The notes beneath the pieces are model-generated. The model did no database searches and was not told the origin of the DNA. It saw only the letters and a program-made list of their open reading frames with translations. A DNA stretch of 64,000 nt, from contig NW_024881521.1 of assembly GCF_019059575.1 (NCBI RefSeq), positions 1,103,297-1,167,296 on the forward strand. The letters are read 5' to 3'. The stretch comes from Amphibalanus amphitrite (lineage: Eukaryota; Arthropoda; Thecostraca; Balanomorpha; Balanidae). The first letter of the stretch is position 1; each line of letters opens with the position of its first letter. The translations under genes and the position numbers were made by a program. Positions 1 to 10,988 of the stretch are shown here, piece by piece.

Positions 1-104
<104 letters not shown>

Positions 105-409
105 TGATGCAGATAGCGTAAGAACCTGGTTGTAAGATGGCTGAGGCATGCAGACGCAGTACATTAAATTTTCGGGAGTCCGATTTCTGGACTTGGCCAT
201 CCAGTTTTTATAGCGGGAAAAGCTGTTGGCATAACCACCTTGGTTTCGTTTGTGTTTCATTCTTTTGTTTGCTACTAACTGCATCGGAAGATTAAGTTTC
301 GTTTCGATTATTAAACAGTCAGCCGTATTATACCCCTGATAGCCGACTTTATTTTACTGTATTTCCCGGCTCACTCGAAATTTATCATCCCGTCACTTCC
401 GCCCCTCAG

Positions 410-518
410 CTGGCGCTGGGTAACGTCATCTCTGCACTGGGTGATGAAACACGCAAGATCTCCCACGTGCCGTACCGGGACTCCAAGCTGACTCGGCTGC
501 TGCAGGACTCACTCGGAG
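410..518 (+). CDS. KIF21A: KIF21 exon (motor, helix alpha4 region)
   Basis: After a CCCCTCAG acceptor the frame reads [13 protein letters not shown], then [19 protein letters not shown]. This is the conserved kinesin microtubule-binding stretch ([18 protein letters not shown]). The exon ends phase 1 at GTGAGT. Confidence 0.95.
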
Positions 519-860
519 GTGAGTCGATGCTGAGAACATGTATGTAAGAGTCGTCAACCCTGTGGCCGCGGGGTGGCCCGAGTCCGTCGAAGTCCTTCGG
601 AGCCGGTGTCTGGCTGCTGTGTGACCGTGAAGATGTGTGCGGTCGCAGCTGGTCCGATAGCTCAGCGCCTGGCAAATCGATTATTCCACCGTGACTTCGA
701 CTGGGAGCAATCACCTTCGCTGACCCAATACTCTTTCTCCCACCACCATGGCATGAGCAACAGCCAGTTCAGATGCTAGAACTCGTCCTTCCATCGCTCC
801 CGGCTTTATGCCTACAGTCGCCTCTGCTTACTGACACACCTCTCCCCTTCGCCCCTACAG

Positions 861-1063
861 GTAACAGTCGGACAGTGATGATAGCCTGCGTGTCGCCCTC
901 TGACGCCGACTTCATGGAGACGCTCAACACGCTGAAGTACGCCAACCGGGCGCGCAACATCAAGAACCGGGTGACTATCAACCAGGACAAGACGTCGCGC
1001 ACCATCTCACTGCTGCGGCAGGAGATCCAGCAGCTGCAACTCGAGCTCATGGAGTACAGACAG
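861..1063 (+). CDS. KIF21A: KIF21 exon (end of motor and neck)
   Basis: The exon continues [15 protein letters not shown] and then [15 protein letters not shown], the last helix of the motor core. It then runs into the neck with an [17 protein letters not shown] heptad pattern typical of KIF21. The acceptor is CCCCTACAG and the donor GTTAGA, phase 0. Confidence 0.95.
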
Positions 1064-1421
1064 GTTAGAAAATGATGGAGTACCCTGTATTCGACCGCTG
1101 TACTTTGGCTTGTATTCAGTACAGGTCGGTGATAATTGATGGAGTACACTGATACCCCACACTGCCGTGACAACCAAGAAAAGCGTAACTCGCATTTTTT
1201 CGATTTTGAGATTTTGATACCATTAGATAGAGAATAGCAATCTGCATCTTTCTGCAAAACCGTTTTTCGAAATTCGTATAATTGTTCGAGTTATATCAAA
1301 TTTTCTTTTTCGAGAAAAGCGTAAATGTTTTTCATCCTCCCTGACCGCAAGCAAAAAAAAGCATAACTACAAACGCAGCAATTAAAAAAGCGTATCTGCA
1401 GCGGTCAGGACGATGTGATAG

Positions 1422-1459
1422 GCAAGAAAAGCGCAACTAAGTAATTGCGCTTTTCTTGC
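1422..1459. repeat. Hairpin with AAAAGCGCAA arms
   Basis: The 15-base arms GCAAGAAAAGCGCAA (1422-1436) and their exact reverse complement (1445-1459) are separated by 8 bases. The arm carries the same AAAAGCG motif found in the terminal repeats of the surrounding element. Confidence 0.8.
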
Positions 1460-1984
1460 TTATCACCGCGCTGACTTTTACGCACTTGCGCTTTTTTTGC
1501 CTTTCAGGTGAGTGCATAACACTTGGTAGAAGTTTAATTTTGCCAGGAAAATTAGCATTAAAAATATATTAAGCCCTTCTTGCTTGCGTTTGCCGCCTTT
1601 CTATGTTTCACCAATATCTTCTAGTAGGTATCCGGGCGTTTGAATGGAGGAAAACTATAAGATAAAAGCAACCAAAGTTCAAAACCACCAACTTGAAATA
1701 GTAGGTATAGGTATGGGGTGCCACGCCATACCCTGGACCAAGGCCACACGAGCGATATCAAATAGTTTACTTTATTGATTGTGGTGCATGCTCGCTGTGA
1801 ACTCTATCAGAAGCGTGTGCAAATTGCGGTTTAGGAGCAGACTTGGTCTCTGAAGAGGTTTAGAACTGAAACGATAAAAAAAATACGGAACAAAGGTCCA
1901 CGTGCAGCTAAAGGAAAATGTGAAATCAGGAGTAGAGTCGAGCGAGTTCTGGTGAAATAGGACGATCAGGGGCGGGATCTTCCC

Positions 1985-3735
1985 ACCTGCATTTCGACAT
2001 CCAACCCCACATGGCCGCCCGGCCAGCCAGCACCGGCAGAGCTGACCATATGGCCGCCCGGCTTGCCCGGTCTGCCAGCCCCGACAGGGGCGACCCCAAG
2101 GCCGCCCGACCTGCCAGCACCGAAGGAGGCGACCCCAGGGCCACCCGGTCTTGCAGCATCGGCGGAGGTGACCCCACGGCCGCCCGGCTTGCCCGACCTG
2201 CCAGCACCGACAGGGGCGAGACTCCAAGGCCTCTTGACCTGCCAGCACCGACAGGGACGAGACCCCAAGGCCTCCTGACCTGCCAGCACCGACAGGGGCG
2301 ACCCCAAGGCCTCCTGACCTGCCAGCACCGACAGGGGCGACCCCAAGGCCGCCCGACCTGCCAGCACCGGCATAGGCGACCCAACGGCCCCACGCCCGCC
2401 CGGCCTGCCAGCACCGGCAAAGACGACCCCACGGCCGCCTGACCCGCCAGCATCGGCAGAGGTGACCCCACGGCCGCCCGGCTTGCCCGACCTGCCAGCA
2501 CCAGAAGAAGCGACCCAAAGGCCGCCAGGCTTCCCGACCTCCCAGCACCAACATGGGCGACAGCCGACAACGTGGCCGCCCGGCCTGCCCGACCTCCCAG
2601 CACCGACAGGGGCGACCCCAAGGGAGCCTGACCTGCCAGCACCGAAGGAGGCGACCCCACGGCCGCACGGCCTATCCGGCCTGCCAGCACCGACAGATGA
2701 AATCCCCCGGCCACCAGGACTGCCAGAACTGACAGGGGCGACCCCAAGACCGCCCGACCTGCCAGCACCGAAGGAGGCGATCCCACGGCTACTTGGCCTT
2801 GCAGCACCGGCAGAGGTGACCCCACGGCGCCCGGCTTGCCCGACCCGCCAGCACCGACAGAGGTGACCCCACGGCCGCCCGGCTTGCCCGACCTGCCAGC
2901 ACCGGCAGAGGCGACCCCACGGCTGCCCGGCCTGCCAGCAACGGCAGAGGCTACCCAACGGCACCACGGCCGCCCGGCCTGCCAGCACAGACAGATGAAA
3001 ACCCGCGGCCGCTCGGACTGTCAGAACTGACAGAGGCGAAAACGTGGCCACCCGGCCTGCCAGCACGAAATGAGGCGACCCCATGGTCGCCCGACCTGCC
3101 AGCACCGGCAGAGTTGAGTCCACGCCCGCCCGGCCTGCCAGCACCGGCAAAGACGACCCCACGGCCGCCTGACCCGCCAGCATCGGCAGAGGTGACCCCA
3201 CGGCCGCCCGGCTTGCCCGACCTGCCAGCACCAGAAGAGGCGACCCGAAGGCCGCCAGGCTTCCCGACCTCCCAGCACCAACATGGGCGACAGCCGACAG
3301 CGTGGCCGCCCGGCCTGCCCGACCTCCCAGCACCGACAGGGGCAACCCCAAGGAAGCCTGACCTGCCAGCACCGAAGGAGGCGACCCCACGGCCACTTGG
3401 CCTTGCAGCACCGGCGGAGGCGACCCCACGGCCGCCCGACCCGCCAGCACCGGCAGAGCTGACCATATGGCCGCCCAGCTTGCCCGACCTGCCAGCACCG
3501 AAGGAGGCGGCCGCTCGACCTGCCCTACATACTTGCCAGCTCCGACAGGGGCGACCCTACGGCCGTCCGGCCTGCTAGCACCGGTATAGGCGACCCCACG
3601 GCCGTCCGGCCTGCTAGCACCGGTATAGGCGACCCCACGGCCGTCCGGCCTGCTAGCACCGGTATAGGAGACCCCACGGCCGTCCAGCCTGTCTGACCTG
3701 CCAGTACCGAAGGTGGCGACCTGACGGCCGCGATT
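1985..3735. repeat. GC-rich 39-bp minisatellite (about 1.75 kb)
   Basis: Degenerate tandem units are based on a 39-bp core (ggcgaccccacggccgcc then cgacctgccagcaccg), with 48-60 bp variants that repeat a short cggcttgcc insert. Larger blocks also recur: about 2440-2700 resembles about 3170-3420, a sign of higher-order duplication. Because the unit is a multiple of three and poor in stops, long open frames exist on both strands. The minus-strand frame would read a 13-residue LAGRAAVGSPLSV-like repeat for almost 600 codons. I see no splice or start context that makes it a real gene. Confidence 0.9.
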
Positions 3736-3878
3736 GCTAAGCATGAAGCATGAAGTCTAAGCATGAAAAGTCGTGAGCTATTTTGAAAGGCATCTAGGCA
3801 TCCGAAATGGAGAAAAGACGTCTTCGTCCTGGCGTATTTGAAACACCGCAATTTTGCCGATACCATAAGAGCTCGCAA

Positions 3879-3916
3879 GCAAAAGAAGCGTAACTACGTA
3901 GTTACGCTTCTTTTGC
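3879..3916. repeat. Perfect 38-bp palindrome
   Basis: The arm GCAAAAGAAGCGTAACTAC is followed directly by its exact reverse complement, with no spacer. The arm again contains the AAGCGTAACT motif of the element's terminal repeats. It lies just right of the minisatellite. Confidence 0.9.
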
Positions 3917-4572
3917 ATTTCGCTATGGAGCCGCGCGCTGCACATACGGTTGCCGGACTTGAGTGAATGTAGTTACGCTTTTCTTCCCTACATGCCTCGC
4001 TGCAATTTGAGCATCGAGTGAAAAGCAAAAACACCTTACACCATTTTTTAGCAATATCTTATATGCCACGTAAAAAATATTAACACTGTTAGGTTCAGTG
4101 CAGTATTGCGAACAGTTTGACACCAATTTTTTTTTGCTTATTTAAGAACCGACGATAATAAAAGGTAAAACAGAAAAATCGCTCTCCTGAAAAATCGTCA
4201 AAAGCGAGTTACGCTTCTTTTCCTTTTCACGGCAGCACAGTACCTCTCCCTGTATTCAGTACAGACAGGCTAGGAGTTGATGGAGTAGAGGCTAGGTGAG
4301 CGTCTGCTATGATCACTTTGTCATAAGTTTTGAACATTTTAGAATCCCTCCAGAATTCGGAAACGACTTATATGTTAATATTTTCTGATGGCTGTTATTT
4401 GATGAGCCGCTGACCTGTCCATTGAATTGGAGTTTCCAGCTAAATGTTATTTATAACACAGCTGGTCCGTTCCGTCCTGTTTTGTCTTCCCTTCGTTTAA
4501 CTGCCTTTGTTTTAAGTGCTCGATCTCCTGACATGAGGCCGTTATCTAAAGCCCACCTTCACTCTCCTCCAG

Positions 4573-4762
4573 GGTAAGCGGGTGGTGACCGAGGACGGCA
4601 CGGAGGCCATCAACGACATGTACCACGAAAACAACATGCTGCAGACGGAGAACGCCAACCTGCGGACGCGAATCAAGGCCATCCAGGAGACGATCACGGC
4701 GCTGACGGCGCGCAACACCCAGCTGCTGGCAGAGAAGGCCGCCGGAGAGTGGATCGGCGCTG
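4573..4762 (+). CDS. KIF21A: KIF21 exon (first coiled coil)
   Basis: The frame reads [20 protein letters not shown], then [20 protein letters not shown], matching the KIF21 pattern of EGVESINDMFHEN followed by a coiled coil. The acceptor is CTCCTCCAG and the donor GTGAGT, phase 1. The 3.5-kb intron before it holds the minisatellite element. Confidence 0.94.
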
Positions 4763-5173
4763 GTGAGTGGATAGGGAACGAGGAATGGAACGCACTTTTT
4801 AGTCACATTTTCATGTTTTGGTGGCCAAATGAAAAGCGAAAACGCACAATTTAACATTATACAGCCATGATTGTTGTGCATTTCTCTCAACAACGGAATT
4901 TGGCCGTTTAGTTTTTTTTTTATAAATCTGTTTCGTATCAGCCAAGTTCCATCAGATCCCATTCTGTTCAATTCGATCAATGTTCGATTTCTTCACGGGT
5001 CTGCTCGTTGATAAGGTCAACTGTAACGCCGGGAACTTAATCTGCGGTTCATCTGATGATGTAACTCGATTTTCTCATCTTGATTTTCAGAGACGTCATC
5101 ACAACGTCCCTGCGTGGTGACACGACCCAGCCCGACCATGTCTGACTTTCTGTAACCATTGTCCGTCCCACAG

Positions 5174-5338
5174 ACCCCAGCGGGGATGTCAGCGAGCTGG
5201 TATCGCGGTACCTGCAGGAGATCGAGGAGCTCCGTGCCCGGCTGATGGAGTCAGAGAGTACCTGCGAGCAGCTCAGGAAGCGGGGTGTCAACAGGAACCT
5301 GTCGCGACTCAGCACCAGCCCCCGCCACCCGGGCACAG
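5174..5338 (+). CDS. KIF21A: KIF21 exon (coiled coil, phase 1-1)
   Basis: It encodes DPSGDVSELVSRYLQEIEEL, then RARLMESESTCEQLRKRG, the YIKEIEDLRAKLLESE-type helix of KIF21, ending in a basic/Ser/Pro tail. It is 165 bases long, flanked by phase 1 introns, and so can be skipped without changing the frame. Confidence 0.92.
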
Positions 5339-5623
5339 GTTAGATGCGGTGCACCGCTTTGACGAGGGGCATTCGTCAGGCTGGCACTAGATCATTAACA
5401 AGTGTGTATGTGATAACAAATCTATTGAAGCTTCAGTATTAGCGTGTTCCGCGTGTCCTAGGCTAGCTCATTTTTTATATATGAGACCTACCGGCTCCCT
5501 AACATTTAATAAAATGCTAACACTAAGTTATGTCCTATTTTTGATGTGTTCTACTACTCCAAGAATCGTTTCCCCACTTATCTCACCTCCCTATCCTCAT
5601 CCTTTCCCCTTTTCCTCCCTCAG

Positions 5624-5914
5624 CCGATCCCGTGACCTCTGAGGTCGTCACTTCTGAAGTTGTGACTGCCGAGGGTATGGTGCGGACCATGGTGCGCCGG
5701 TTTGAGGGGCTCGCTCCTGCCATCCTGGACCGGACGTTCACCGTACACGCCGTATCCTCCCCGCCCAGTCCTGCTTCCACCGCCGCCGCTGCCGCCGCCG
5801 CGGGGCACGGTGGGACCACTGGGGGAGAGTTGGACTGCGGAGGAGCGAGCGGCGGCTCCTGTCCTTCGTCCTCGTCTGATCCTCGGGGCGCGTCGAATGA
5901 GGTTGTCGACATCG
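5624..5914 (+). CDS. KIF21A: KIF21 exon (Ala/Ser-rich spacer, phase 1-1)
   Basis: It is 291 bases and opens ADPVTSEVVTSEVVTAEG, with a short internal SEVVT duplication. A middle part around FEGLAPAILDRTFTVHAVSS is followed by a poly-Ala and Ser/Gly low-complexity end. The segment is poorly conserved, as expected for the KIF21 spacer. The splice sites (CCTCCCTCAG, GTTAGT) and frame fit, but the 3' low-complexity half is the least certain coding part. The following 837-base intron shows only a TGACC-rich tract near its acceptor. Confidence 0.8.
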
Positions 5915-6599
5915 GTTAGTCTATCTTCGTGATCTCTGTCCTCCCGTTAATCTTTCCCGCTCTCTTATGATCTTGCCTTCTCAGTTTTTTTTTTTTTTTT
6001 TGCAATCCCTGAAGGTATCTTGTTGCCAGTTATAACGACCGATGATTTTGAGTTTTGCATCGCCTCCTCTAGACAATTATCCATTGCATTGTTTTCGGGC
6101 AGTGTCTTCACTACAAGGCATGGCCGTTAACTGTTAGAGCGCCTTACATTGAGCTTAACTCGTAGCAATTACTCAATTTCTTTCCAGCTCGTTGAGTGAT
6201 CCCGAGACTCTTTTATCAGCAGCTGCTCAGAGTAGCAGCTTCAAAGTTTCTCATTAACAATTAGTACTTGTGAACGCGAACTATGTAATTATTCTGCGAC
6301 TGCTGGCTACCGCACATCGTGCGAGTGTTATCTGTGGTCGCTCTTACGAAACACGAGTCAGAGCCACCGGATTACGTGTGTGATCTGAGCTGCAGCAGCT
6401 CAACTGTGCACGCCGTTTCAGTAATCCGCTACTTTCAATTAGCGCCTGTAACCTGCTGGATGATCCGGTCAAACCGGATGTTGCTGTTTCTGTCATTTGT
6501 ATTGGTTTAGATGTTTTAGCTTCCATCGCAATTCCGACAAATCGTCAAAACTGACCCAATAACGTGCCTCCGGTGATACCTCCTGGTCTTCCCTGACCT

Positions 6600-6751
6600 T
6601 GGAACTCGACTTACAAACTCGACCGAGCTCTGACTCTCATGTTTCCTGCATACGCTGACCTATGGTGAACCTGTTGACCCACGACCCCTACTGACCTCTG
6701 CTGACCCTCATTGACCCTACTGACCCCGTCTGACCCCGTGTTGACCCCCAG
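6600..6751 (+). promoter_or_regulatory. TGACC-rich tract before a splice acceptor
   Basis: The 3' end of the intron repeats ctgacc/ttgaccc about ten times and ends in CCCCCAG. The core CTGAC resembles a branch-point motif, so this may be a branch-site array. A similar tract precedes the last exon (about 19018-19107). Confidence 0.4.
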
Positions 6752-6940
6752 GCGACGTGCAGCTCTCCCTGGTGGAGGTCGACTCTGGCAGTGTCACCGA
6801 GCTTATTGAGGAAGCCCGCCGTGACCTGGAGCGAGCACGAACCAAGAGCGGCCTGAGACGGTCCTCCAGCGAGGGAGGTCGATCCTCGGCCGACAGAGAG
6901 ACTGAACAGTCGAGCGACAGTGGGGACGAGAACGATAAAG
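6752..6940 (+). CDS. KIF21A: KIF21 exon (acidic spacer, phase 1-1)
   Basis: It reads GDVQLSLVEVDSGSVTELIE, then EARRDLERARTKSGL and an acidic Ser tail SSDSGDENDK. The EARRDLER part matches the DLAKKDLEKLKRK segment of KIF21. It is 189 bases and frame-neutral if skipped. Confidence 0.9.
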
Positions 6941-7417
6941 GTATGAAGGGGAGTGACGAGCGGCAAAGGAAGGCACTAGGGAGGGTGTTTGGTGGTTGGA
7001 CGTCATTTTACTGTGATTAACAGGTGTGACTAACTACACGTTAACAGTCGGTAATGGAGCGTTGATGTTATTATCCTGTAAATGTTTCACGCTATGGGAA
7101 GCGGCGTTAATGTTGTGACTGAGCTTTGTCGTATGATTTATTAACTAAAAGTTTCGCTCTCACATTTTTCATTGTACCAATGTGATCCAGTTTAACATGA
7201 CACTGTTTACCAGTGCGTGTATAAATGAGTCCCATAACAAGCCGGCCGTTTGGTGATGATTAATATTTGTGTAAATATGGGATCCTCCCGCTAACAGCAC
7301 GCGGTGCGCGGCCACTCAGTCCGTCATGTCCGCTAGCCACCCGTCCCCGTGGCCCGTGTCCTGGGGCCGTGTCCTCGGTGTCCGCCGGCCAGTTACTAAC
7401 GCCACCCGTGTTCCCAG

Positions 7418-7480
7418 ACTCGGACCGAGCCGACTCGGAGCCAGAAGGCTCGGTGGACGGACGCGGCAGCGACGACAAAG
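7418..7480 (+). CDS. KIF21A: KIF21 micro-exon (acidic, phase 1-1)
   Basis: This 63-base exon encodes DSDRADSEPEGSVDGRGSDD and K between TTCCCAG and GTATAA. It is acidic like the KIF21 Glu/Asp-rich spacer. The small size and symmetric phase make it a likely cassette. The 1020-base intron after it holds nothing recognised except a short CGAA repeat. Confidence 0.78.
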
Positions 7481-8330
7481 GTATAACCGAGCGCAGATGA
7501 TATCCACCGTCACTGGGCGTCAGGTGGTTTACTCGGGTAGGAGTCAGGGAAGAAGACATAAGGTAGACACAGAAGTAGTTAATTATTGAGCGAGTAGATA
7601 TAGGAGTTTGGTGGGTACAGAAATTTGTTAAAGGAGTGAGCAATGAGCATAAAGGAAGCGTAAATGTAATCCCAGCCTACCGGTGTCTGTATTCCTTGCA
7701 GTCCCTCCAACACCGCGGTAGTGTAGAGAGCGGGCGCCTCGCGTCGTCCCGTAGTTATGGGCCCGTACCACGGACGGTGGGCCGCCCCCGGCGCCGCCCG
7801 ACCGGCCGCTGACGGGGGCCCGGGCGGCGCTGAGGGATTATCCAATCATGGCTGATGGCCACAGAACGTGCCAGCTGAATTGTTAGTGGCCACGGACCGG
7901 GTGTGGTCGGAATAAGTGGAGCTTTTGGGAGAGCAGTGGTGGTGCTCAAAGACCAGGAGCTATGATGGTGATTGGTGGACCATGCATGACAGGTTATCGG
8001 TGGCTGGTAACGGGGAATGGGCCTAATAAACCAGGAAACTGACCCGTATTCCTGCTCCCTATCTGATGATCTAAATGCTAATAATATACCCTGAATATAA
8101 ATGTGCTTTCTTGTGATACGGCGCATGCATATGGATAGTAAAGTTCATCGTTGTTTTAGCGAACTTCCAACCGTTATCTTGGAAGGGACTGCAAGTACAA
8201 GGCTTGTCTTACATTCTTGTTTTATTTTTGTTGCAGTATTGCATGCTTTGTTGGAGGCTGAACTGTAAGTTAGGTTGCCTGGTATAACGAAGTTTCAGAT
8301 AAACGTGCCCGACGGGTAAACTCATATGTC

Positions 8331-8365
8331 GAACGATCGCTTCGAACGAACGAACGAACGAACGA
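8331..8365. repeat. (CGAA)n short tandem repeat
   Basis: A short run of cgaacgaacgaacgaacg lies in a KIF21 intron. Confidence 0.85.
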
Positions 8366-8500
8366 TAAATCGCTTTGTTTATCTCTCAGTTATATTGTGT
8401 AACTCGACTATATGTATATTTCGACATCCCCTATATTCTCGTCCCTCTGCTCCTCCTCCTTCCACCAAATCCCCTCTAACCCCTCCCTCTACCCCCGCAG

Positions 8501-8695
8501 AAAACGAGGACTATAACGAGCAGCTGGCCGAACTCACCTCGGAGATCACAGTCAAACAGCGGCTGATCGAGGAACTGGAGCGGTCCCAGCGGCGCATGGA
8601 CACCATGAGGCAGCACTACGAGGAGAAACTGTCCCAGCTGAGCGGGAGGATACGAGCGACAGAGCAGGAGCGCGATAAGGTCATCTCCAACATCA
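8501..8695 (+). CDS. KIF21A: KIF21 exon (coiled coil 2, phase 1-1)
   Basis: ENEDYNEQLAELTSEITVKQ, then RLIEELERSQRRMDTMRQHY and EEKLSQLSGRIRATEQERDK, follows closely the KIF21 pattern ANYQADLANITCEIAIKQ. It is 195 bases, with donor GTGAGT. It closes a block of five consecutive phase 1-1 exons. Confidence 0.95.
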
Positions 8696-9072
8696 GTGAG
8701 TGAGGGTCGGTTAATAATGACGGGGTGCGATGGATTAAGGTTTTGATGCAGTAAAATGATGATAGAGGTATGTGAAAAAGGCAGTATGTTGCGGATCTGT
8801 GGCTTTATGTTTTGTTGTGTGTGGAATTTTCGCTCACTGGATTTCAGCTAATGGGTGTGGCTATAATTTTGGCGCACAACCTGCGACGGCTATCTCATCT
8901 AGGATCTTTTGAAGTTGACGAAAAGTGGCTTACTCAAACTTATCGTTTTGGTTTCTTGTGCGTACAATAGTGGCATCATCCTCAGCTAATCTGGAACCGT
9001 TGTATTTGAAACCAACGTCCATTCTCATGTAACACCCCCACCCACGCCCTCACCTGTCCCCCTCTGCCGCAG

Positions 9073-9278
9073 CGTCCGGCCGTCGCTCCGGCGGCTCCTC
9101 AGACGAGGTCCGTAAGGTGAAGGACGACTATGAGAAGCGACTCTCCGAGATGGAGCGGGAGATGAAGAAGCTGCAGTCGGCCAAACGCGAGCACGCCAAA
9201 CTGGTCCGCTCGCAGGGACAGTACGAGCGGCAGGTCAAAACGCTCAAGAGCGAGGTGACTGAAATGAAGAAGACGAAG
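9073..9278 (+). CDS. KIF21A: KIF21 exon (coiled coil 2 continued)
   Basis: It contains DEVRKVKDDYEKRLSEMERE, then MKKLQSAKREHAKLVRSQGQ and VTEMKKTK, the family's KVRSEYEKKLQ ... QKEHARLLKNQSQYEKQ ... MEMKKTK pattern. It ends phase 0 at GTGGGT. Confidence 0.95.
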
Positions 9279-9553
9279 GTGGGTTTTAGTTTGTAGACTT
9301 CGCGAGTTACGGATTTTATGGACGGGGCAGTTTATTCCATGTACACTTGCACAATATTTGATTAAAAAAATACGGTTTGTAGACAATATTTGGTAACGTA
9401 ACCCGAGTTGATGTGTCTTTCTTTTGATGTAGTGGTGTTGACCCGCCGCCAAAGTCGACGGCCTCTGAATAGAGCTGCGCCACTTTTCTACGTTTGCCGA
9501 ATATTAGAATATAATCCACCTTCATTCTTACCCTTTCCCACTCTCGCTCTCAG

Positions 9554-9667
9554 GTGAAGCTGATGCAGCGAATGAAAGACGACGCCAACAAGATGAAACA
9601 GATGGACCTGCAACACCACAGGGCCATGTCGCAGCTGAAAAAGGAGCACAGGAAACACGAAAACACG
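9554..9667 (+). CDS. KIF21A: KIF21 exon (coiled coil)
   Basis: The 38 codons start VKLMQRMKDDANKMKQMDLQ and continue RAMSQLKKEHRKHENT, like the VRLMKQMKEEQEK ... IAQLKKDQRKRDHQ of KIF21. Both borders are phase 0. Confidence 0.94.
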
Positions 9668-9947
9668 GTGAGACTACCGCATGACTGTTTTCCTGTGAAT
9701 TGGAATTAGTCTGGAGTGCAGTGTAACGTTGCAGAATCGAAGCTTATCAACTAGAGTCTTTTCATATTATTACGCCGTAGCCTTTACTGCCTATTTCGCT
9801 CGTACTTCTTTCCATCGCCGTGACTTGTAACTGTCCTCTATCATAATGTTAAGTTCAATCCTCTGCAGCAGTCAGTCGTCTCCCTGACCACATCTGACCG
9901 CCATTCTCGCCACCTGTCTCACCATCTTCCCGTGTCTGTCTCGTCAG

Positions 9948-10071
9948 ATCAAGTCTCTGGAGGCGGAGAAGAGGATGAAGGACGCGGTACTGAAGCGGAA
10001 GCAGGAGGAGATTGTGGCGCTCCGCAGACTCGGGAAGCCCCAGCGCACCCGAAACAGGCTCAGGCTCAAAG
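9948..10071 (+). CDS. KIF21A: KIF21 exon (coiled coil end)
   Basis: IKSLEAEKRMKDAVLKRKQE, then EIVALRRLGKPQRTRNRL, matches the [25 protein letters not shown] segment. A basic stretch follows. It ends phase 1 at GTGTGT. Confidence 0.93.
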
Positions 10072-10374
10072 GTGTGTGGCGGGGCACTGAGTACCGCGCT
10101 TTCCAGTGCGTGATGTCAGTTGTGCTGGCATCCAGAACTTTGCTTTATGTTATTTCACGGAATTCCAGTTCAGTTCCATTTGTTTGAGCGTTTTAATGCG
10201 GACAATAGGATCAAAACACTTAAAATGAAAAGATAGTGGCTGACGTAACATCTGCTGATCCTCTTAGAGGCAAGTTCTCATAACACCTCGGTTTCTTTTC
10301 TGTCAGAACATGTCACTTAATCAAGCCCATCAGCAAATAGAGCGTGTCTCAGTATCCGCTATTATCTTCCTCAG

Positions 10375-10504
10375 GCAGCGCCGACACGACCAAGCCGTTC
10401 TCGCCGGCCGCCGCCAAGAAGAAGTGGCAGTCGCTGGAAAAGACCATCAACCAGCTGGCGCTGAACAAACAGGCCGTGGCCAGCATGGAGAGGGAGATGG
10501 AACG
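10375..10504 (+). CDS. KIF21A: KIF21 exon (start of regulatory coiled coil)
   Basis: It encodes GSADTTKPFSPAAAKKKWQS, then LEKTINQLALNKQAVASMER. The KKKWQSLEKTI part corresponds to the family's ARMKWQLLERRVTDIIMQK. It ends phase 2 at GTCAGT, splitting an Arg codon with the next exon. Confidence 0.93.
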
Positions 10505-10786
10505 GTCAGTAGCACTCTGATACTCTGGGAATCGTCTGTGAGATTGACCCGAGTCGAGGCTAGGGAGAAAATTTAGATCGCAACTACATGTAGATTACAT
10601 TACAACTCTTTGTAGGTCAGGGTTGTAACTCTTAGGTAATGAACTTTAGAACTTGCCCTAGCTTTTCTATCGTAGTAGTCGTTTCGTGCTTAAATACGCA
10701 AGAATAAAAGTGTTTATACTTATTTTCATAGGCAATAGCTCGGTTCCATGACACTGTGTCCGTCCGCCCGTCCGTCGTTCGCACAG

Positions 10787-10988
10787 GCACCTGAAGGAGC
10801 GCGAGTCCCTGCGCCGTCGCCTGGCGCGGGTGATGAAGCAGCGCGATAAGGTGCTGCTGGCCGGCTGCACGCAGCAACAGATGCTGGAGCTCGAGGAGAC
10901 CATCGAGGGCATCCGCGCCAACATGGACTACATCAACGACAGCATCAACGAGTGCCAGACGGGCATCATGGCCATGGAGGAGTCCAAG
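10787..10988 (+). CDS. KIF21A: KIF21 exon (regulatory coiled coil; GC donor)
   Basis: It reads RHLKERESLRRRLARVMKQR, then LEETIEGIRANMDYINDSIN and ECQTGIMAMEESK, the highly conserved [24 protein letters not shown] block that folds back on the motor in KIF21. The donor after AAG is GCGAGT. The splice must use GC because the next exon continues the same frame and no suitable GT lies at this point. Confidence 0.93.

Larger units (their letters stand above)
1160..4239. mobile_element. Inverted-repeat element filled by a minisatellite
   Basis: The left arm (1162-1193) and the right arm (4204-4235) are inverted copies matching at about 27 of 32 positions. Both arms start CTGCCGTGA and end AAGCGTAACTCGC. 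A 4-bp CACA sits directly outside each arm (1158-1161 and 4236-4239) and may be a target duplication. No transposase is visible, so this would be a non-autonomous DNA element. The interior holds many scattered AAGCGTAACT-like motifs in both orientations, two hairpins, and a 1.75-kb GC-rich minisatellite. It sits in KIF21 intron 3, between the neck exon and the first coiled-coil exon. The surrounding bases carry a small local repeat (tgtattcagtacag...ttgatggagta) on both sides. Confidence 0.6.

Noticed and set aside
1772..3744. Long open frames (up to 592 codons) on the minus strand and shorter ones on plus
   Set aside because: They run through a 39-bp minisatellite whose unit is a multiple of three. 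Several frames on both strands are open at once, so openness is a by-product of the repeat.
7701..7722. Possible extra KIF21 exon after TTCCTTGCAG
   Set aside because: It fits phase 1 but would stop after VPPTPR. The exon at 8501 continues the family sequence directly.
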